Part shown: in pieces, positions 1 to 8,452 of the stretch
Position numbering within the stretch: the first letter of the stretch is position 1
Layout: the number at the start of each line of letters is the position of its first letter
Assembly: GCF_011745145.1 (NCBI RefSeq)
Contig: NZ_CP050191.1
Span: 5,186,147-5,250,146 of the forward strand
Direction of reading: 5' to 3'
Length of the DNA: 64,000 nucleotides
Source: Mycobacterium sp. DL440
GTDB lineage: Bacteria > Actinomycetota > Actinomycetes > Mycobacteriales > Mycobacteriaceae
Program-made: the position numbers and the translations under genes
Notes under the pieces: generated by a model
What the model was told of the DNA's origin: nothing
The model's database searches: none
The model's input: the letters and a program-made list of their open reading frames with translations, nothing else

Positions 1-459
1 CAGCGGGGCAATCCGCTTTCGTACTTCAGCTCCGGGACTTCGGCCTCGGCTGCCGAGGCTGCACCCGAACCGGCTACCGAATCCGAGCAGCCGCGCATCG
101 AGGCGGAGAGTTTGGAGAGTGCGCCGATCTTCGAGCGGATGGCCTCGGAGTGGCTGATGGATCCCACCGCGCCCGAATCCCGCAACCGGGAATGGTCCAG
201 CGCCGCCGATGCCGGCTGGGCAGCTGCAGCAAAGGCTGTCGAACAGGAACCGAAGCGGCACACCGCATCCGGACTTCCGATTCGCGAACGCGGAGCGCGC
301 CTGGTGCCCGATGAGGCAAGATCAGAACCCGAAACCAAGGCCAACCGGGGCAACGATCCCGCGGCGGTCCGCGACATCTTGAGCCGACAACTGGCCGGCG
401 TTCGCAGGGGCCGAGCCGAAACTGACGCAGCACACCGCCGAATCGAAGGAGACCGATGA
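1..459 (+). CDS. Sensor histidine kinase of a conservon-type operon, C-terminal end only
   Basis: Reading frame 1 is open from the first base to the stop at 457-459, so the gene starts left of the window. The visible 152 residues are the disordered tail of a nitrate/nitrite-sensing type histidine kinase (CvnA of Streptomyces conservons, Rv3365c-like). They are rich in Ala, Glu, Pro and Arg, with the phrases [12 protein letters not shown] and [13 protein letters not shown] that recur in the tails of this family, and an arginine-rich end with [11 protein letters not shown]. No kinase domain is in view. The stop overlaps the next start by four bases (ATGA), as expected for the four-gene operon. 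The family call rests on the tail plus the three following genes; without that context it would be weak. Confidence 0.75.
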   Translation, partial: QRGNPLSYFSSGTSASAAEAAPEPATESEQPRIEAESLESAPIFERMASEWLMDPTAPESRNREWSSAADAGWAAAAKAVEQEPKRHTASGLPIRERGARLVPDEARSEPETKANRGNDPAAVRDILSRQLAGVRRGRAETDAAHRRIEGDR

Positions 460-911
460 ACACCGGCACGCAACCACACGATCGGTCCGCGGGCTCTGCT
501 GCATCACCGTCAGGGACCTCCGGCACCCTCGACTGGTTCGTGTCCAACTTCGTCCGTGACGTGCCCGGTGTGTCACACGCGATCCTGGTGTCGGCCGACG
601 GGCTGCTGATGGCCTCGAACTCCCATTTGCCGGCTGACCGCGCCGAGCAATTGGCCGCTGTGACATCGGGTTTGGCGAGTCTGTCGACAGGCGTCGCCCG
701 GTTGTTCGAGGCCGGCAACGTGCGCCAGTCGATCGTCGAGATGGACGACGGCTTCCTGCTGTTGATGGGCGTCGGCAACGGCTCGTATCTCGCCACCCTG
801 GCGTCGGTCGCGTGCGACATCGGACAGGTGGGGTACGAGATGGCCCTGCTCGTCGACCGCGTCGGCAAGACCGTGGAGGCGACCCCGCGCGCCACCCATG
901 GAGCTCGATGA
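456..911 (+). CDS. Roadblock/LC7 domain protein (CvnB type)
   Basis: This 151-residue protein has a roadblock/LC7 fold from about residue 25 to 135, with the typical strand motif [15 protein letters not shown] followed by a helix with [17 protein letters not shown]. Proteins of this family act as scaffolds or regulators of the small GTPase encoded two genes later; Rv3364c is the M. tuberculosis relative. The start ATG at 456 overlaps the kinase stop, and the stop overlaps the next ATG (ATGA at 908-911), so the operon is translationally coupled. It is cytoplasmic, with no signal peptide or membrane segment. The family is clear; the signal it serves is not known from sequence. Confidence 0.9.
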   Translation: MNTGTQPHDRSAGSAASPSGTSGTLDWFVSNFVRDVPGVSHAILVSADGLLMASNSHLPADRAEQLAAVTSGLASLSTGVARLFEAGNVRQSIVEMDDGFLLLMGVGNGSYLATLASVACDIGQVGYEMALLVDRVGKTVEATPRATHGAR

Positions 912-1285
912 CGCTCAGCATGGACAGACCCGAGCAGAAGCAGACCGCCAGCCGCGCCCGGCCGTACACACTCACCGGCGGACGAACCCGCGCTCGGGTC
1001 GAGATCCCGATCGAAGCTCCGGTGGAGGCATTGCTGGCGTCGAGTGAACTCGATTGCGCGCCAGGCGACATACCCGCCGTCATCGTCCGGCTGTGCGGCA
1101 GCCGACCGTCGATCGCCGAGATCTCGGCCCACGCCGGTCTGCCGATCGGGGTGGCCCGGGTGCTGGTGAGCGATCTGGTGGACAGCGGCCACCTCCGTGT
1201 TCACGCCACATTGACCGACCGCTCGACCGTTGCAGAACGGCGCCTATTGATCGAAAGGACCCTCAGTGGTTTACGCGCACTCTGA
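908..1285 (+). CDS. DUF742 protein (CvnC type)
   Basis: This 125-residue protein belongs to DUF742, the third member of conservon operons (Rv3363c-like). The N-terminus carries the family phrase [11 protein letters not shown], and the rest is a winged-helix-like region with [20 protein letters not shown] and a second helix [14 protein letters not shown] chose the ATG at 908 because it overlaps the roadblock stop and leads straight into the conserved start; an open frame further upstream (from 812) is only read-through into the previous gene. The 3' end overlaps the GTPase gene by 20 bases. DUF742 members are thought to link the roadblock protein and GTPase to DNA or to the kinase; the exact role is not established. 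Confidence 0.9.
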   Translation: MTLSMDRPEQKQTASRARPYTLTGGRTRARVEIPIEAPVEALLASSELDCAPGDIPAVIVRLCGSRPSIAEISAHAGLPIGVARVLVSDLVDSGHLRVHATLTDRSTVAERRLLIERTLSGLRAL

Positions 1286-1850
1286 CTCCGGCGCCACGGT
1301 GTCGTCGACGAAGATCGTGATTGCCGGCGGCTTCGGCGTCGGCAAGACGACGTTCGTCGGCGCCGTGTCGGAGATCGTGCCGTTGCGCACCGAGGCCCTC
1401 GTCACGAACGCATCGCAGGGCCACGATGACCTCGAAGCGATCCCTGGCAAGGAAACCACCACGGTTGCCATGGATTTCGGCCGCATCACAATCGCAGACG
1501 ACCTCGTGCTGTACCTGTTCGGCACACCGGGGCAACGGCGGTTCTGGTTCATGTGGGACGACCTGGTCCATGGCGCGATCGGCGCTGTGGTGCTGGTCGA
1601 CACCCGCAGGCTCGAGGACAGCTTTGCCGCCGTCGACTTCTTCGAGGCCCGCAGCCTGCCATTCCTGGTCGCCGTCAACGAGTTCGACGACTCCCCGATC
1701 CACACCATCGAGGAGCTACGCGAGGCGATGTCCGTGTCGCCGAACGTACCGATCATCAATGTGGATGCACGGCAACGCGATTCGGCGAAGAACGCCTTGA
1801 TCGCCATCACCTCGTTTGCGCTGGAACGCCTTCCGAGCACAGCGCCCTAG
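1266..1850 (+). CDS. Small GTP/ATP-binding protein (CvnD type)
   Basis: A 194-residue Ras-like GTPase of the bacterial conservon class (Rv3362c-like). The P-loop GGFGVGKT sits at about residues 21-28, the G3 region is FGTPGQRRFWFMWD, and VAVNEFDDSP supplies the NxxD-type base-recognition site. It starts at a GTG inside the end of the DUF742 gene and closes the four-gene operon. Family members cycle between nucleotide states and are controlled by the roadblock partner; in Streptomyces the system affects development, in mycobacteria its role is poorly defined. All key residues are present, so the protein looks functional. Confidence 0.9.
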   Translation: MVYAHSDSGATVSSTKIVIAGGFGVGKTTFVGAVSEIVPLRTEALVTNASQGHDDLEAIPGKETTTVAMDFGRITIADDLVLYLFGTPGQRRFWFMWDDLVHGAIGAVVLVDTRRLEDSFAAVDFFEARSLPFLVAVNEFDDSPIHTIEELREAMSVSPNVPIINVDARQRDSAKNALIAITSFALERLPSTAP

Positions 1851-1890
1851 ATCCACAGCCCGTCAGTCTCACAGTCTCGAGGAACCCGTC

Positions 1891-2673
1891 ATGAACCACC
1901 AAGTACATCACTTCGACATGGGCCTCTGGCTGCTGTTTCTGGCATACATCGTCTCGGTGACCGGATCGGTCGTCGGCCTGGCGTGCACCCGGTGCGGTGC
2001 AACGGCCACCAATGAACGCGACCGCCTCCGCTGGCTGCTCATGGCCTCGGTCGCCATCGGCGGGGTGGGCATCTGGCTCATGCACTTCATCGCAATGCTC
2101 GGCTTCGCGATCCCCAACAGCATGGTCCGCTACCACCTCGGTTGGACGGTCGCATCGGCTGCGATCGCCATCGCGGCGGTGTTCGTCGGGCTGATCACCA
2201 TCGGCCGCACCTTCGATCTGCGGCGGCTGCTCGCCGGCGGCGTCATCACCGGCCTCGCCGTCGCCCTGATGCACTACACCGGCATGTGGGCAGTCCAGAT
2301 GCAGGGCACGATGACCTACGACACCACCCTTGTCGTCCTGTCCTTCGTGATCGCCGTGGTCGCCGCCACGGCCGCGCTGTGGTTCACCCTCGTCCTCGAA
2401 TCGCGCGGCCTCCGATTCGTCGCCGGCCTCGTCATGGGCGTCGCTGTCGTCGGCATGCACTACACCGGAATGGCGGCCGTGCGCGTCGATGTCGATCACA
2501 CGATGCCGGTTCCCGGTGGGCCCGAAGTGTTCTCGTTCCTGTTCCCGGTCTTCGTGATCGGCCTGCTCGCGCTCGTGGTCCCGATCACCGCGGTGATGCT
2601 GGCACCTGATCGCAGCGCCGAGCAGGCCGAAGCCGATTCCCACCCGGTGGCTGCGGCCGGACGGCACCGGTAG
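1891..2673 (+). CDS. MHYT-domain integral membrane sensor
   Basis: A 260-residue membrane protein made almost entirely of an MHYT domain: about seven hydrophobic segments carrying the motifs LMHFIAML, LMHYTGMWAV and GMHYTGMAAV at the outer membrane face. The Met/His residues are proposed to bind copper and sense O2, CO or NO. Most MHYT proteins carry a cytoplasmic GGDEF, EAL or kinase output; this one has only a short charged tail (about 20 residues), so output must come from a partner. It begins 40 bases after the conservon GTPase on the same strand and may be co-transcribed. The start ATG at 1891 precedes the first membrane segment. Confidence 0.88.
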   Translation: MNHQVHHFDMGLWLLFLAYIVSVTGSVVGLACTRCGATATNERDRLRWLLMASVAIGGVGIWLMHFIAMLGFAIPNSMVRYHLGWTVASAAIAIAAVFVGLITIGRTFDLRRLLAGGVITGLAVALMHYTGMWAVQMQGTMTYDTTLVVLSFVIAVVAATAALWFTLVLESRGLRFVAGLVMGVAVVGMHYTGMAAVRVDVDHTMPVPGGPEVFSFLFPVFVIGLLALVVPITAVMLAPDRSAEQAEADSHPVAAAGRHR

Positions 2674-2712
2674 GACGGCTCCCACAGGCGCAACACTTCG
2701 CCGCCTGACTGT

Positions 2713-2739
2713 AAAAACTGTCCGAATCTGACAGTTTTT
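2713..2739. terminator. Hairpin with T-run after the MHYT gene
   Basis: AAAAACTGTC (2713-2722) and GACAGTTTTT (2730-2739) form a perfect 10-base-pair inverted repeat with a 7-base loop, 40 bases after the MHYT stop. The T-run at the 3' side fits an intrinsic terminator for the conservon/MHYT transcript. The same dyad could serve as a TetR- or MarR-type operator for the following gene, so the terminator reading is likely but not certain. Confidence 0.65.
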
Positions 2740-2775
2740 GTCCGCCGCGACGCTCCGCAATGCCATGATGCGGTC

Positions 2776-3905
2776 GAGCCGGCGATGGTCGGCGGAACCT
2801 GGGAGTCCCTGAAGGTACACGCCCGCCGGGGTTTGCTGGTCGGAACGGGCGTTCCCCTGTTGTTCGGGGTGGCTACATCTCCGTCTACGACATCTCACAG
2901 GACTGTCGGCACCCCCGGCTGCTCAACGAGGGCGCCGGTTCCCTTCCCGGCGTACGGATCCCGATGCTGACCCACGAGGGCAACTTCTCGCCCGACGGCA
3001 ACACCTACTGGGCCGGGGGCATCATCTGGAACAGTGCGGTCGACATCACCGATCCAACTGCTCCGCATGTGGTGTGGAGTGCGCCGGTCGGCTGGGCCTC
3101 ACACGGCATGTGCTTCGCACCGGACGGGCGGACCATGTACATGTCGCAGTTCAGCGGCTTGACGGTGCTCGACACCTCTGCGGTGCAGGACCGGGTGGCA
3201 CCTGATTTCACCATGCACCAACTGCTTCCGGCCTACAGCCACAAAGCCTGGGTGGACGGGCAGGAGGCGCAGCACAGCGTCTACGTCACCTACCGAGGCG
3301 TACCGCACATCTTCACCATCGACGAACTCGGTTCCGGGGGCGTCAAGCTGTTCGACGTCTCCGACCCAGCCGACCTCAAGCTGCGCAACATCATCAAACT
3401 CGAGATCAATCTGCCCGAGCACATGGACAATTGGACGAGCAGTGGTGGGTTCAACGGCGTGTTCGCCTACGACTCTCACTACTGTTCGGTGGACCGGCAA
3501 GACGATCCGACCGCTCTGGCCTGCGGCTGGATCCAGTCGGGTATCCGGGTGTTCGATATCCGCGACCCGGAGCACATCACGGAACTCGCCTATTTCAACC
3601 CACCGGTGCAGTCTGACAAGAAGTACGAGGACCTGCCCAATTCGATTCACGTCTACAATCTTTCGGTTCTTGCGACGCCCCCACTCACCGGAATTTTCGG
3701 GGTGGGACGGGCTGCCCTTGACGGGAAGATCCAGCTTTCCGACATCGTGCTCGGCAACCGTCCGGGCTGGGGCCAGCCGGCCGACTTCTCCGCCGACTGG
3801 TGCATGTCACCGCCGGAGTTCCGGGGAAACCTGCTCTACGTCACGTGTTCGGACAACGGATTCATGACCCTGAAGCTGGACCCGAGCGTCTACCCGCCAC
3901 GATGA
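2776..3905 (+). pseudogene. Decayed LVIVD-repeat protein gene
   Basis: From 2871 to the stop at 3905 one frame encodes most of an LVIVD-repeat beta-propeller-like protein, including GYISVYDISQDC, HEGNFSPDGNTYWAGG, GIRVFDIRDPEHITELAYF and a C-terminal SADWCMSPPEF. The block just upstream that should continue it, with the family phrase GTWESLKVHARRGLL, is in a different frame (about 2776-2860). A frameshift therefore lies near the G/C run at 2850-2870. Upstream of about 2776 no further homologous sequence or signal peptide is visible, so the 5' half is missing. An ATG at 2964 gives a 313-residue open frame, but it starts in the middle of the repeat domain. The family is of unclear function, often secreted. 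Confidence 0.75.
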
Positions 3906-4534
3906 GCGCTTCCGTACCCGCCCGGATATTCGGCGCCGCAGTCGTCATCGCCGCTGCCGCGTTCCTCGGCGCATTCGGCGAATCCCACCGGCACGGCAGT
4001 GCACCGCCACTGATGTCCGAGGCCGACGTGACCTTCGCGCAGATGATGATGGCCCACCACCAGCAGGCGATTACCATCTGCGACTTGCTCAGCGCCGACG
4101 CCACCCCCGAAATACGCACGCTCGCAGACCAAATCAGACTTCAGCAGCAGGCCGAGGTCGGCACCATGGTCGGATGGTTGCAGCTGGCCGAGGAGCCCCT
4201 CAACCCCACGGCGCCCACAGCGGCCACCGGGCACGGCATGTCTCATCACCATGACACCGGACAGCCCACCGGCATGCAGATGGGTATGGCGTCCCCCGAT
4301 GAATTGGGCCGCCTTCGGCGCGCAAGCGGCCGCGCCAACGAAGCGTTGTTTCTCCAGTTGATGACCCGCCATCACCAGGGCGGCGCCGAGATGGCCTTCG
4401 ACGAAACCCGCGATGGCTCCAACAAGGCGATCCGGCGTACGGCTCTGGCTATGGTCAGCGAGCAGACGCAGGAGATCCAGCTCATGGAGCACCTGATGAA
4501 ATCGCGGGAGGCCACACCGCTGCCGTATCCGTGA
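3902..4534 (+). CDS. DUF305 secreted or membrane-anchored protein
   Basis: A 210-residue protein with an N-terminal hydrophobic segment (about residues 8-25) and a DUF305 four-helix, ferritin-like domain. The two family motifs are present: FAQMMMAHHQQAI near residue 50 and LMTRHHQGGAEMA near residue 160. A His/Met-rich linker (MSHHHDTGQPTGMQMGM) lies between them. DUF305 proteins are often linked to copper or other metals, and the His/Met content fits that, but binding is inferred. The start ATG overlaps the stop of the broken LVIVD gene (ATGA), so this gene probably lost its upstream translational partner. The 3' end faces the lipoprotein gene 10 bases away. Confidence 0.88.
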   Translation: MSASVPARIFGAAVVIAAAAFLGAFGESHRHGSAPPLMSEADVTFAQMMMAHHQQAITICDLLSADATPEIRTLADQIRLQQQAEVGTMVGWLQLAEEPLNPTAPTAATGHGMSHHHDTGQPTGMQMGMASPDELGRLRRASGRANEALFLQLMTRHHQGGAEMAFDETRDGSNKAIRRTALAMVSEQTQEIQLMEHLMKSREATPLPYP

Positions 4535-4544
4535 GGCGGAAGCG

Positions 4545-5003
4545 CTAACCCCAGTAGGAGAAGTTGCAGACGGGCTTCACCTCGGTCTTGAACGACACCA
4601 GTTTGTCGCCGTCCATCGTGATTGTGCAAGTGAGCGTGGCACTTCCGCCATCGGCGGCAACCTCTGACTCCACCTCCTCATAGACGGAGTACTGCTTTTC
4701 CCACGGCAGCGTCACGTTCGATTCGGTTTGCTCGGCACCGCCGTTGATCCGGTAACGGATCGTCACCGGGGCGGATCCACCGAGGACCTTCATGAACGCC
4801 GTACCCACCGGCGCCCCGGTCGGCTCCGCCGCCTTGGGCGACTCGGTCGTCGTACGAGCCGGTTCGGTCGAGGCGCTGTCGGACGCCACAGCGCTGGTGG
4901 TTTTCGCCACCGGGGTTCCTGCGGTCGTCGTGCATCCCGCGGCCACCGCCGCGGCCGACACGACACTGATGGTTACCCCGGCGAGACCCGTGAGCGGATG
5001 CAT
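4545..5003 (-). CDS. Lipoprotein with MmpS-like C-terminal domain
   Basis: A 152-residue predicted lipoprotein: signal sequence to about residue 23, lipobox ending VAAGC with the acylated Cys at residue 24, then a Thr/Ala/Pro linker to about residue 65. The C-terminal 85 residues form a beta-rich domain with VTIRYRINGG, NVTLPWEKQY and LTCTITMDGDKLV. These follow the pattern of MmpS accessory proteins (Tyr/Asp strand, LPW motif, two Cys forming a likely disulfide). No mmpL gene is next door, so a role with an RND transporter is only a possibility. The gene ends convergently with the DUF305 gene. Confidence 0.75.
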   Translation of the reverse strand: MHPLTGLAGVTISVVSAAAVAAGCTTTAGTPVAKTTSAVASDSASTEPARTTTESPKAAEPTGAPVGTAFMKVLGGSAPVTIRYRINGGAEQTESNVTLPWEKQYSVYEEVESEVAADGGSATLTCTITMDGDKLVSFKTEVKPVCNFSYWG

Positions 5004-5087
5004 ACCTGAGATTACGACGCGGGGGTGGGACCGGATCGCTTATCTCGACAAGTGATTCCCCACCGGGCCCGATCCCCGCCCAGTCGG

Positions 5088-5573
5088 TCAGGACGCGATC
5101 AGATCATCGATCTGGTTGATCGCCGACGAAGCGCCTTCGACCACACCCATGTCCAGGACCTGCTGAAGCGCTTCGGCGGACTCGTAGGTACTCACGTAGA
5201 CGGCACGGGTCCCGCCGTTGTGCTCGGCAAAGGTATAGACGTTCTTGGAGACCGGCATCTCGGGGTTCGGGTTGAAGTCCTGGTCGGCGAATCCGTCGTC
5301 GAAGGCGAAGCTACTCGGTTCGTCGACGGCGGTGATCTCCCAGTAGCCCGCGTGCTTGTCGCCCTCCGGGCCGGTCATGAAGTAGGTGACGCGGCCGCCG
5401 GGTGTGAGGCTGTGGTCGACCACGGTGGCCGGGTAGGTCGGCGGCCCCCACACCTTTTCCAGCTGACGCGGGTCGGCGTACACCTGCCAGATGCGCTGCA
5501 CCGGCGCCGCGAAGTCGGCGGTGATGGTCAGTGTCAGTTTGTCGAGGTCGTGTTGAACGTCGGTCACGGGCAT
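5088..5573 (-). CDS. SRPBCC (AHSA1/CalC-like) domain protein
   Basis: A 161-residue single-domain protein of the SRPBCC/START fold, AHSA1-like subgroup. It has the opening APVQRIWQVYADPRQLEKVWGPP, the central GGRVTYFMTGPEG and DEPSSFAFDDGFAD, and the C-terminal helix with ALQQVLDMGVVEGASSA. Such proteins bind hydrophobic small molecules in a deep pocket; no enzymatic residue pattern is evident. It lies 3 bases after the ArsR-type regulator gene on the same strand. This pairing (ArsR plus AHSA1) is very common in Actinobacteria and implies joint regulation from the operator upstream of the regulator. Confidence 0.88.
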   Translation of the reverse strand: MPVTDVQHDLDKLTLTITADFAAPVQRIWQVYADPRQLEKVWGPPTYPATVVDHSLTPGGRVTYFMTGPEGDKHAGYWEITAVDEPSSFAFDDGFADQDFNPNPEMPVSKNVYTFAEHNGGTRAVYVSTYESAEALQQVLDMGVVEGASSAINQIDDLIAS

Positions 5574-5576
5574 GGG

Positions 5577-5915
5577 TCAGTCCTCCTTGGGATCGGATGC
5601 GATCAGTTCATCGATGCGTGCGATGCGTCCACGCCAAACCTGTTCCAGCTCAGTCAACATGGACGCCACCGACCGCACTGCCTCCACGTCACCGCTGGCC
5701 AGCTGCTCACGACCGTTGCGTCGCTTGGTGATCAGCCCAGCCTTTTCCAGCACGGCGACGTGCTTCTGCACTGCGGCGAAGCTCATGTCGTACTTCGCCG
5801 CAAGCACCGAGACCGAGTGCTCCCCCGCCAGGACCCGACGCATGATGTCCCGCCTGGTCCGATCGGCGAGCGCGTGGAACAGGGCGTCTGCCCGGTCCTC
5901 GTCGCTCTCGGTCAC
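5577..5915 (-). CDS. ArsR/SmtB-family winged-helix repressor
   Basis: A 112-residue winged-helix regulator with DALFHALADRTRRDIMRRVL, the recognition helix region MSFAAVQKHVAVLEKAGLI and wing TKRRNGREQLASG. It has no CxC metal site, so it belongs to the non-metal ArsR group usually paired with AHSA1 proteins. I chose the GTG at 5915 because it puts the N-terminus at the usual place and leaves the palindrome at 5921-5948 as an upstream operator; an in-frame TTG at 5930 would place the start inside the palindrome. It probably represses its own two-gene operon. Confidence 0.9.
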   Translation of the reverse strand: MTESDEDRADALFHALADRTRRDIMRRVLAGEHSVSVLAAKYDMSFAAVQKHVAVLEKAGLITKRRNGREQLASGDVEAVRSVASMLTELEQVWRGRIARIDELIASDPKED

Positions 5916-5920
5916 AGGTC

Positions 5921-5948
5921 CAACATACAACCATTTGGTTGTATGTTG
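5921..5948. promoter_or_regulatory. Operator palindrome of the ArsR/SRPBCC operon
   Basis: CAACATACAACCA and TGGTTGTATGTTG form 13-base arms around a 2-base centre, a near-perfect 28-base palindrome beginning 6 bases upstream of the regulator start. It is AT-rich against a GC-rich background. Its position and symmetry fit an autorepressor site. Confidence 0.8.
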
Positions 5949-6086
5949 TCAAGCGATTCGTTCAGAATTCGTGACTGGCATCACACGTTGTCATATATAT
6001 TGAGCCGGCATGTGTTCGCTGCGGTCGGCCTTCCCGTCACCGGCGGATGCGGACAACGTCGGGGAATGTCAAGGGGGACATCGATA

Positions 6087-7940
6087 ATGGCGCACGGTTT
6101 ACGCTGCCCGAAAACCGCCACACGCCTGCCGCTGCGGTACAGCCTGTCCGTCATAGCCGTCGGTATCGGCGTCGGGATCGCAGGCACCAGCGCGCACACC
6201 GTTGCGTGGGCGGACCCCAGCGCCCCCGGGCCATCCGGCTCATCGGGCCAGTCGTCGAGTCATGCGGGTGCGGGAACCGGCCACGGCCCCAAGAAGCCGG
6301 CCGACCGTCGCGGTAACCGGCCGGGCAAGACGTCTCCGTCCTCACCGAAGACCCCGACCGCCGGCACCACGTCCCCCGCGACGACCTCGTCGGACGACGA
6401 CGACACATCCGCCGTACGGTCCCCCATCACCTCCAAGGCGAATTCGTCAGCGCCGCAGCAGGAGTCGATTGCCGACTTCGTCCGCGGGAAGCTGCGCGAC
6501 ATCAGGCCCACCGCCCCGGTCCGGCCCGACGGCACGCAACCGGCCAAGTCCGACTTCTCGCCACGGGCCACCACGAAACGCCTGGCCGCGATCACGTCGT
6601 CCGCGCTCCCGGACGCCACGCCGTCGCGGGCGCAGACGTCGGCACCGACTCCGGCGTTGGCTCAAGCTCCGGCGAGCAAGGCCACCCTGCCGGATCTCAC
6701 CGCGATCGTCCGGACTGCCCCCGACGCCGCCGCGAAAACAGTCCCGCTGACCGCCAAGGTCGCCGCGGTCACCACCACAACGAAGACGACACCGAAACCC
6801 CCCGAGCCGCTGTCGCCGATCGCGAAGATCGCCGAGTTGCCTGGCCGCATCGTCAACACGGTGCTGCAGGTGCTGGACATCACCACCTCCGCCAACGGCC
6901 CGAAGAGCCCGATCGACTTCGCGCCGATCAACAATGCCCTCTTCGCGGCGTTCCGCGAGATCGAAGGGCAGCTGGGGCTGACCAAAACTCCTGCTGCGCA
7001 ACCGGTGCCGCCCACGATGACGTATGACGGGCCCACCACCGGCAAGACCCCGACGGTATCGCAGTTCCTCAACGCCGCGACCGCCGCGTACGTGTGGGGC
7101 GGTACCCCGGGCGATCTGAAGCCGTTCGTGGTCAACGGCAAACAGATGGAATCGACCAATGTGCTGACCGGCATGTCCGGCAAGGCGTGGGTGACGCCGG
7201 AGGGCCAGATCATCGTCGCCTATCAGGGCACGACGGGTGGCACGAACCTGCTGCACAACCCGCTGATCGCGATCTCCCAGGTGATCGCCGATACGCAGGT
7301 GATCTTCACCGACACCCCGCCCCAGGCTTTCCATGACTCAGTGGCCTTCGAGCAGGAGGTCGAGGCCGCGGCCATTGCGCAGGGCTACCGCAAGGAAGAC
7401 ATCTTCGTCACCGGGCACTCACTCGGCGGCTGGGAAGCCGCATACGTCGCGCAGCAGACGGGCGTGGGCGGCATCGGTTTCGAGAGCCCCGGTCTCAACA
7501 CCACGGTGCCGGGCAACGGAGCTGACTCCGGCTTCGTCAACGTCCTGACCTACGGCGACACCGCGGCCTATTTCTCCACCGACCTGCCCGGACTGCAGCC
7601 GTTCATGCCGGAGTATGTGCCCGGTGGAGGCACCAAGCCGCACTACGGGTCGATCGTGATGGTCGGCAATCCCGACGCCGCCATCCCGCTGATGAACTCG
7701 GCGGCACTGTTGAACACCGGACCGATCGGTGCCGCCATCTTCGTCGCGGACATCCTGGTCAACTTCCTCCAGTACCACCTGCCCGGCGTCCAGGCCTATC
7801 ACCTGGGCGTCAACCCGGATCCCGGCGTGGTGCCGTGGCTGGGCAACGCGTCGGGACCGGTGAACGCCGACTACGCCGACATGACGATTCCGGAACTGCA
7901 GAAGGCGGCTTCGGACGCGGGGACGCTGATCAGGCCGTAG
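6087..7940 (+). CDS. Secreted alpha/beta hydrolase with long Pro/Thr/Ser-rich N-terminal region
   Basis: A 617-residue exported protein. A signal peptide (about residues 1-40, ending near TVAWADP) is followed by a low-complexity segment to about residue 230. The catalytic part of roughly 360 residues carries the lipase-type elbow VTGHSLGGWEAA with the nucleophile Ser at residue 445. The surrounding phrases VAYQGTTGGTN and FESPGLN resemble class 3 lipase/DUF2974-like hydrolases seen in mycobacterial secreted proteins. I chose the ATG at 6087 because AGGGGG lies 8 bases upstream; another ATG at 6066 has no such site. The end overlaps the convergent NTF2-like gene by 11 bases. The substrate is unknown; a cell-wall or host lipid is a reasonable guess. 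Confidence 0.8.
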   Translation: MAHGLRCPKTATRLPLRYSLSVIAVGIGVGIAGTSAHTVAWADPSAPGPSGSSGQSSSHAGAGTGHGPKKPADRRGNRPGKTSPSSPKTPTAGTTSPATTSSDDDDTSAVRSPITSKANSSAPQQESIADFVRGKLRDIRPTAPVRPDGTQPAKSDFSPRATTKRLAAITSSALPDATPSRAQTSAPTPALAQAPASKATLPDLTAIVRTAPDAAAKTVPLTAKVAAVTTTTKTTPKPPEPLSPIAKIAELPGRIVNTVLQVLDITTSANGPKSPIDFAPINNALFAAFREIEGQLGLTKTPAAQPVPPTMTYDGPTTGKTPTVSQFLNAATAAYVWGGTPGDLKPFVVNGKQMESTNVLTGMSGKAWVTPEGQIIVAYQGTTGGTNLLHNPLIAISQVIADTQVIFTDTPPQAFHDSVAFEQEVEAAAIAQGYRKEDIFVTGHSLGGWEAAYVAQQTGVGGIGFESPGLNTTVPGNGADSGFVNVLTYGDTAAYFSTDLPGLQPFMPEYVPGGGTKPHYGSIVMVGNPDAAIPLMNSAALLNTGPIGAAIFVADILVNFLQYHLPGVQAYHLGVNPDPGVVPWLGNASGPVNADYADMTIPELQKAASDAGTLIRP

Positions 7941-8349
7941 CGGAAGCCTGTCGCTGAATCTCTTCTGCGGCTTCCTGTTTGATCCGCTCGAACTGCGCGG
8001 CCATGGCCTCGGACAGGGCGGTCGCGCCGGACAGCGGCCGGACCATCACCATGAAGTCGTCGATCTTGCCGTCGTCATCGTGATGCAGGAAGTCGCAACC
8101 GGTGATCTTCTTTCCGTCCACTGTGGCCTCGAAGACCAGAGCATGGTCGTGACCCGAAGCGTCGGCGATCTCCCGGATGTACCGGAAGTCCTCGAACACC
8201 CGCATCACCGCGCGCAGGATCGCAGCGGTGATCGGCTTGCCCGGATACGGCTTGAAGGCCACCGGACTGGTGAACACGACATTGTCGGCCAACAGTGCCT
8301 CGATCGCGGCCTCGTCGCGGGCCTCCACCGCTTCCCGGAACGGATGCAT
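7930..8349 (-). CDS. NTF2-like/SnoaL-fold protein
   Basis: A 139-residue protein of the NTF2-like superfamily, with the pattern HPFREAVEARDEAAIEALLADNVVFTSPV at the N-terminus and CDFLHHDDDGKIDDFMVMVRPL near the end. The fold makes a cone-shaped ligand pocket; some members are isomerases or cyclases, many are uncharacterised. I placed the start at the ATG at 8349 because GGAGG precedes it by 5 bases; in-frame GTG/ATG codons at 8364 and 8361 are less well placed. It diverges from the PadR gene at 8453. Confidence 0.85.
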   Translation of the reverse strand: MHPFREAVEARDEAAIEALLADNVVFTSPVAFKPYPGKPITAAILRAVMRVFEDFRYIREIADASGHDHALVFEATVDGKKITGCDFLHHDDDGKIDDFMVMVRPLSGATALSEAMAAQFERIKQEAAEEIQRQASATA

Positions 8350-8412
8350 CTGAACCTCCATCACCCAAATTCATCGACTAGCCGCGATGCTAAACGCGGT
8401 GAGTTCCCATAG

Positions 8413-8424
8413 TCAATATTTTGA
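8413..8424. promoter_or_regulatory. AT-rich dyad between the NTF2-like and PadR genes
   Basis: TCAATATTTTGA is a nearly symmetric AT-rich element in the 103-base divergent spacer, 28 bases before the PadR start. AT-rich dyads in this position are typical of PadR-family operators. Weak evidence: short and imperfect. Confidence 0.35.
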
Positions 8425-8452
8425 TTAATCACTTCGCTGCTAGCATCGGCTC

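Noticed and set aside
5025..6086. N-terminal extension of the secreted hydrolase frame
   Set aside because: It runs antisense through the SRPBCC and ArsR genes; signal peptide and ribosome-binding site place the start at 6087.
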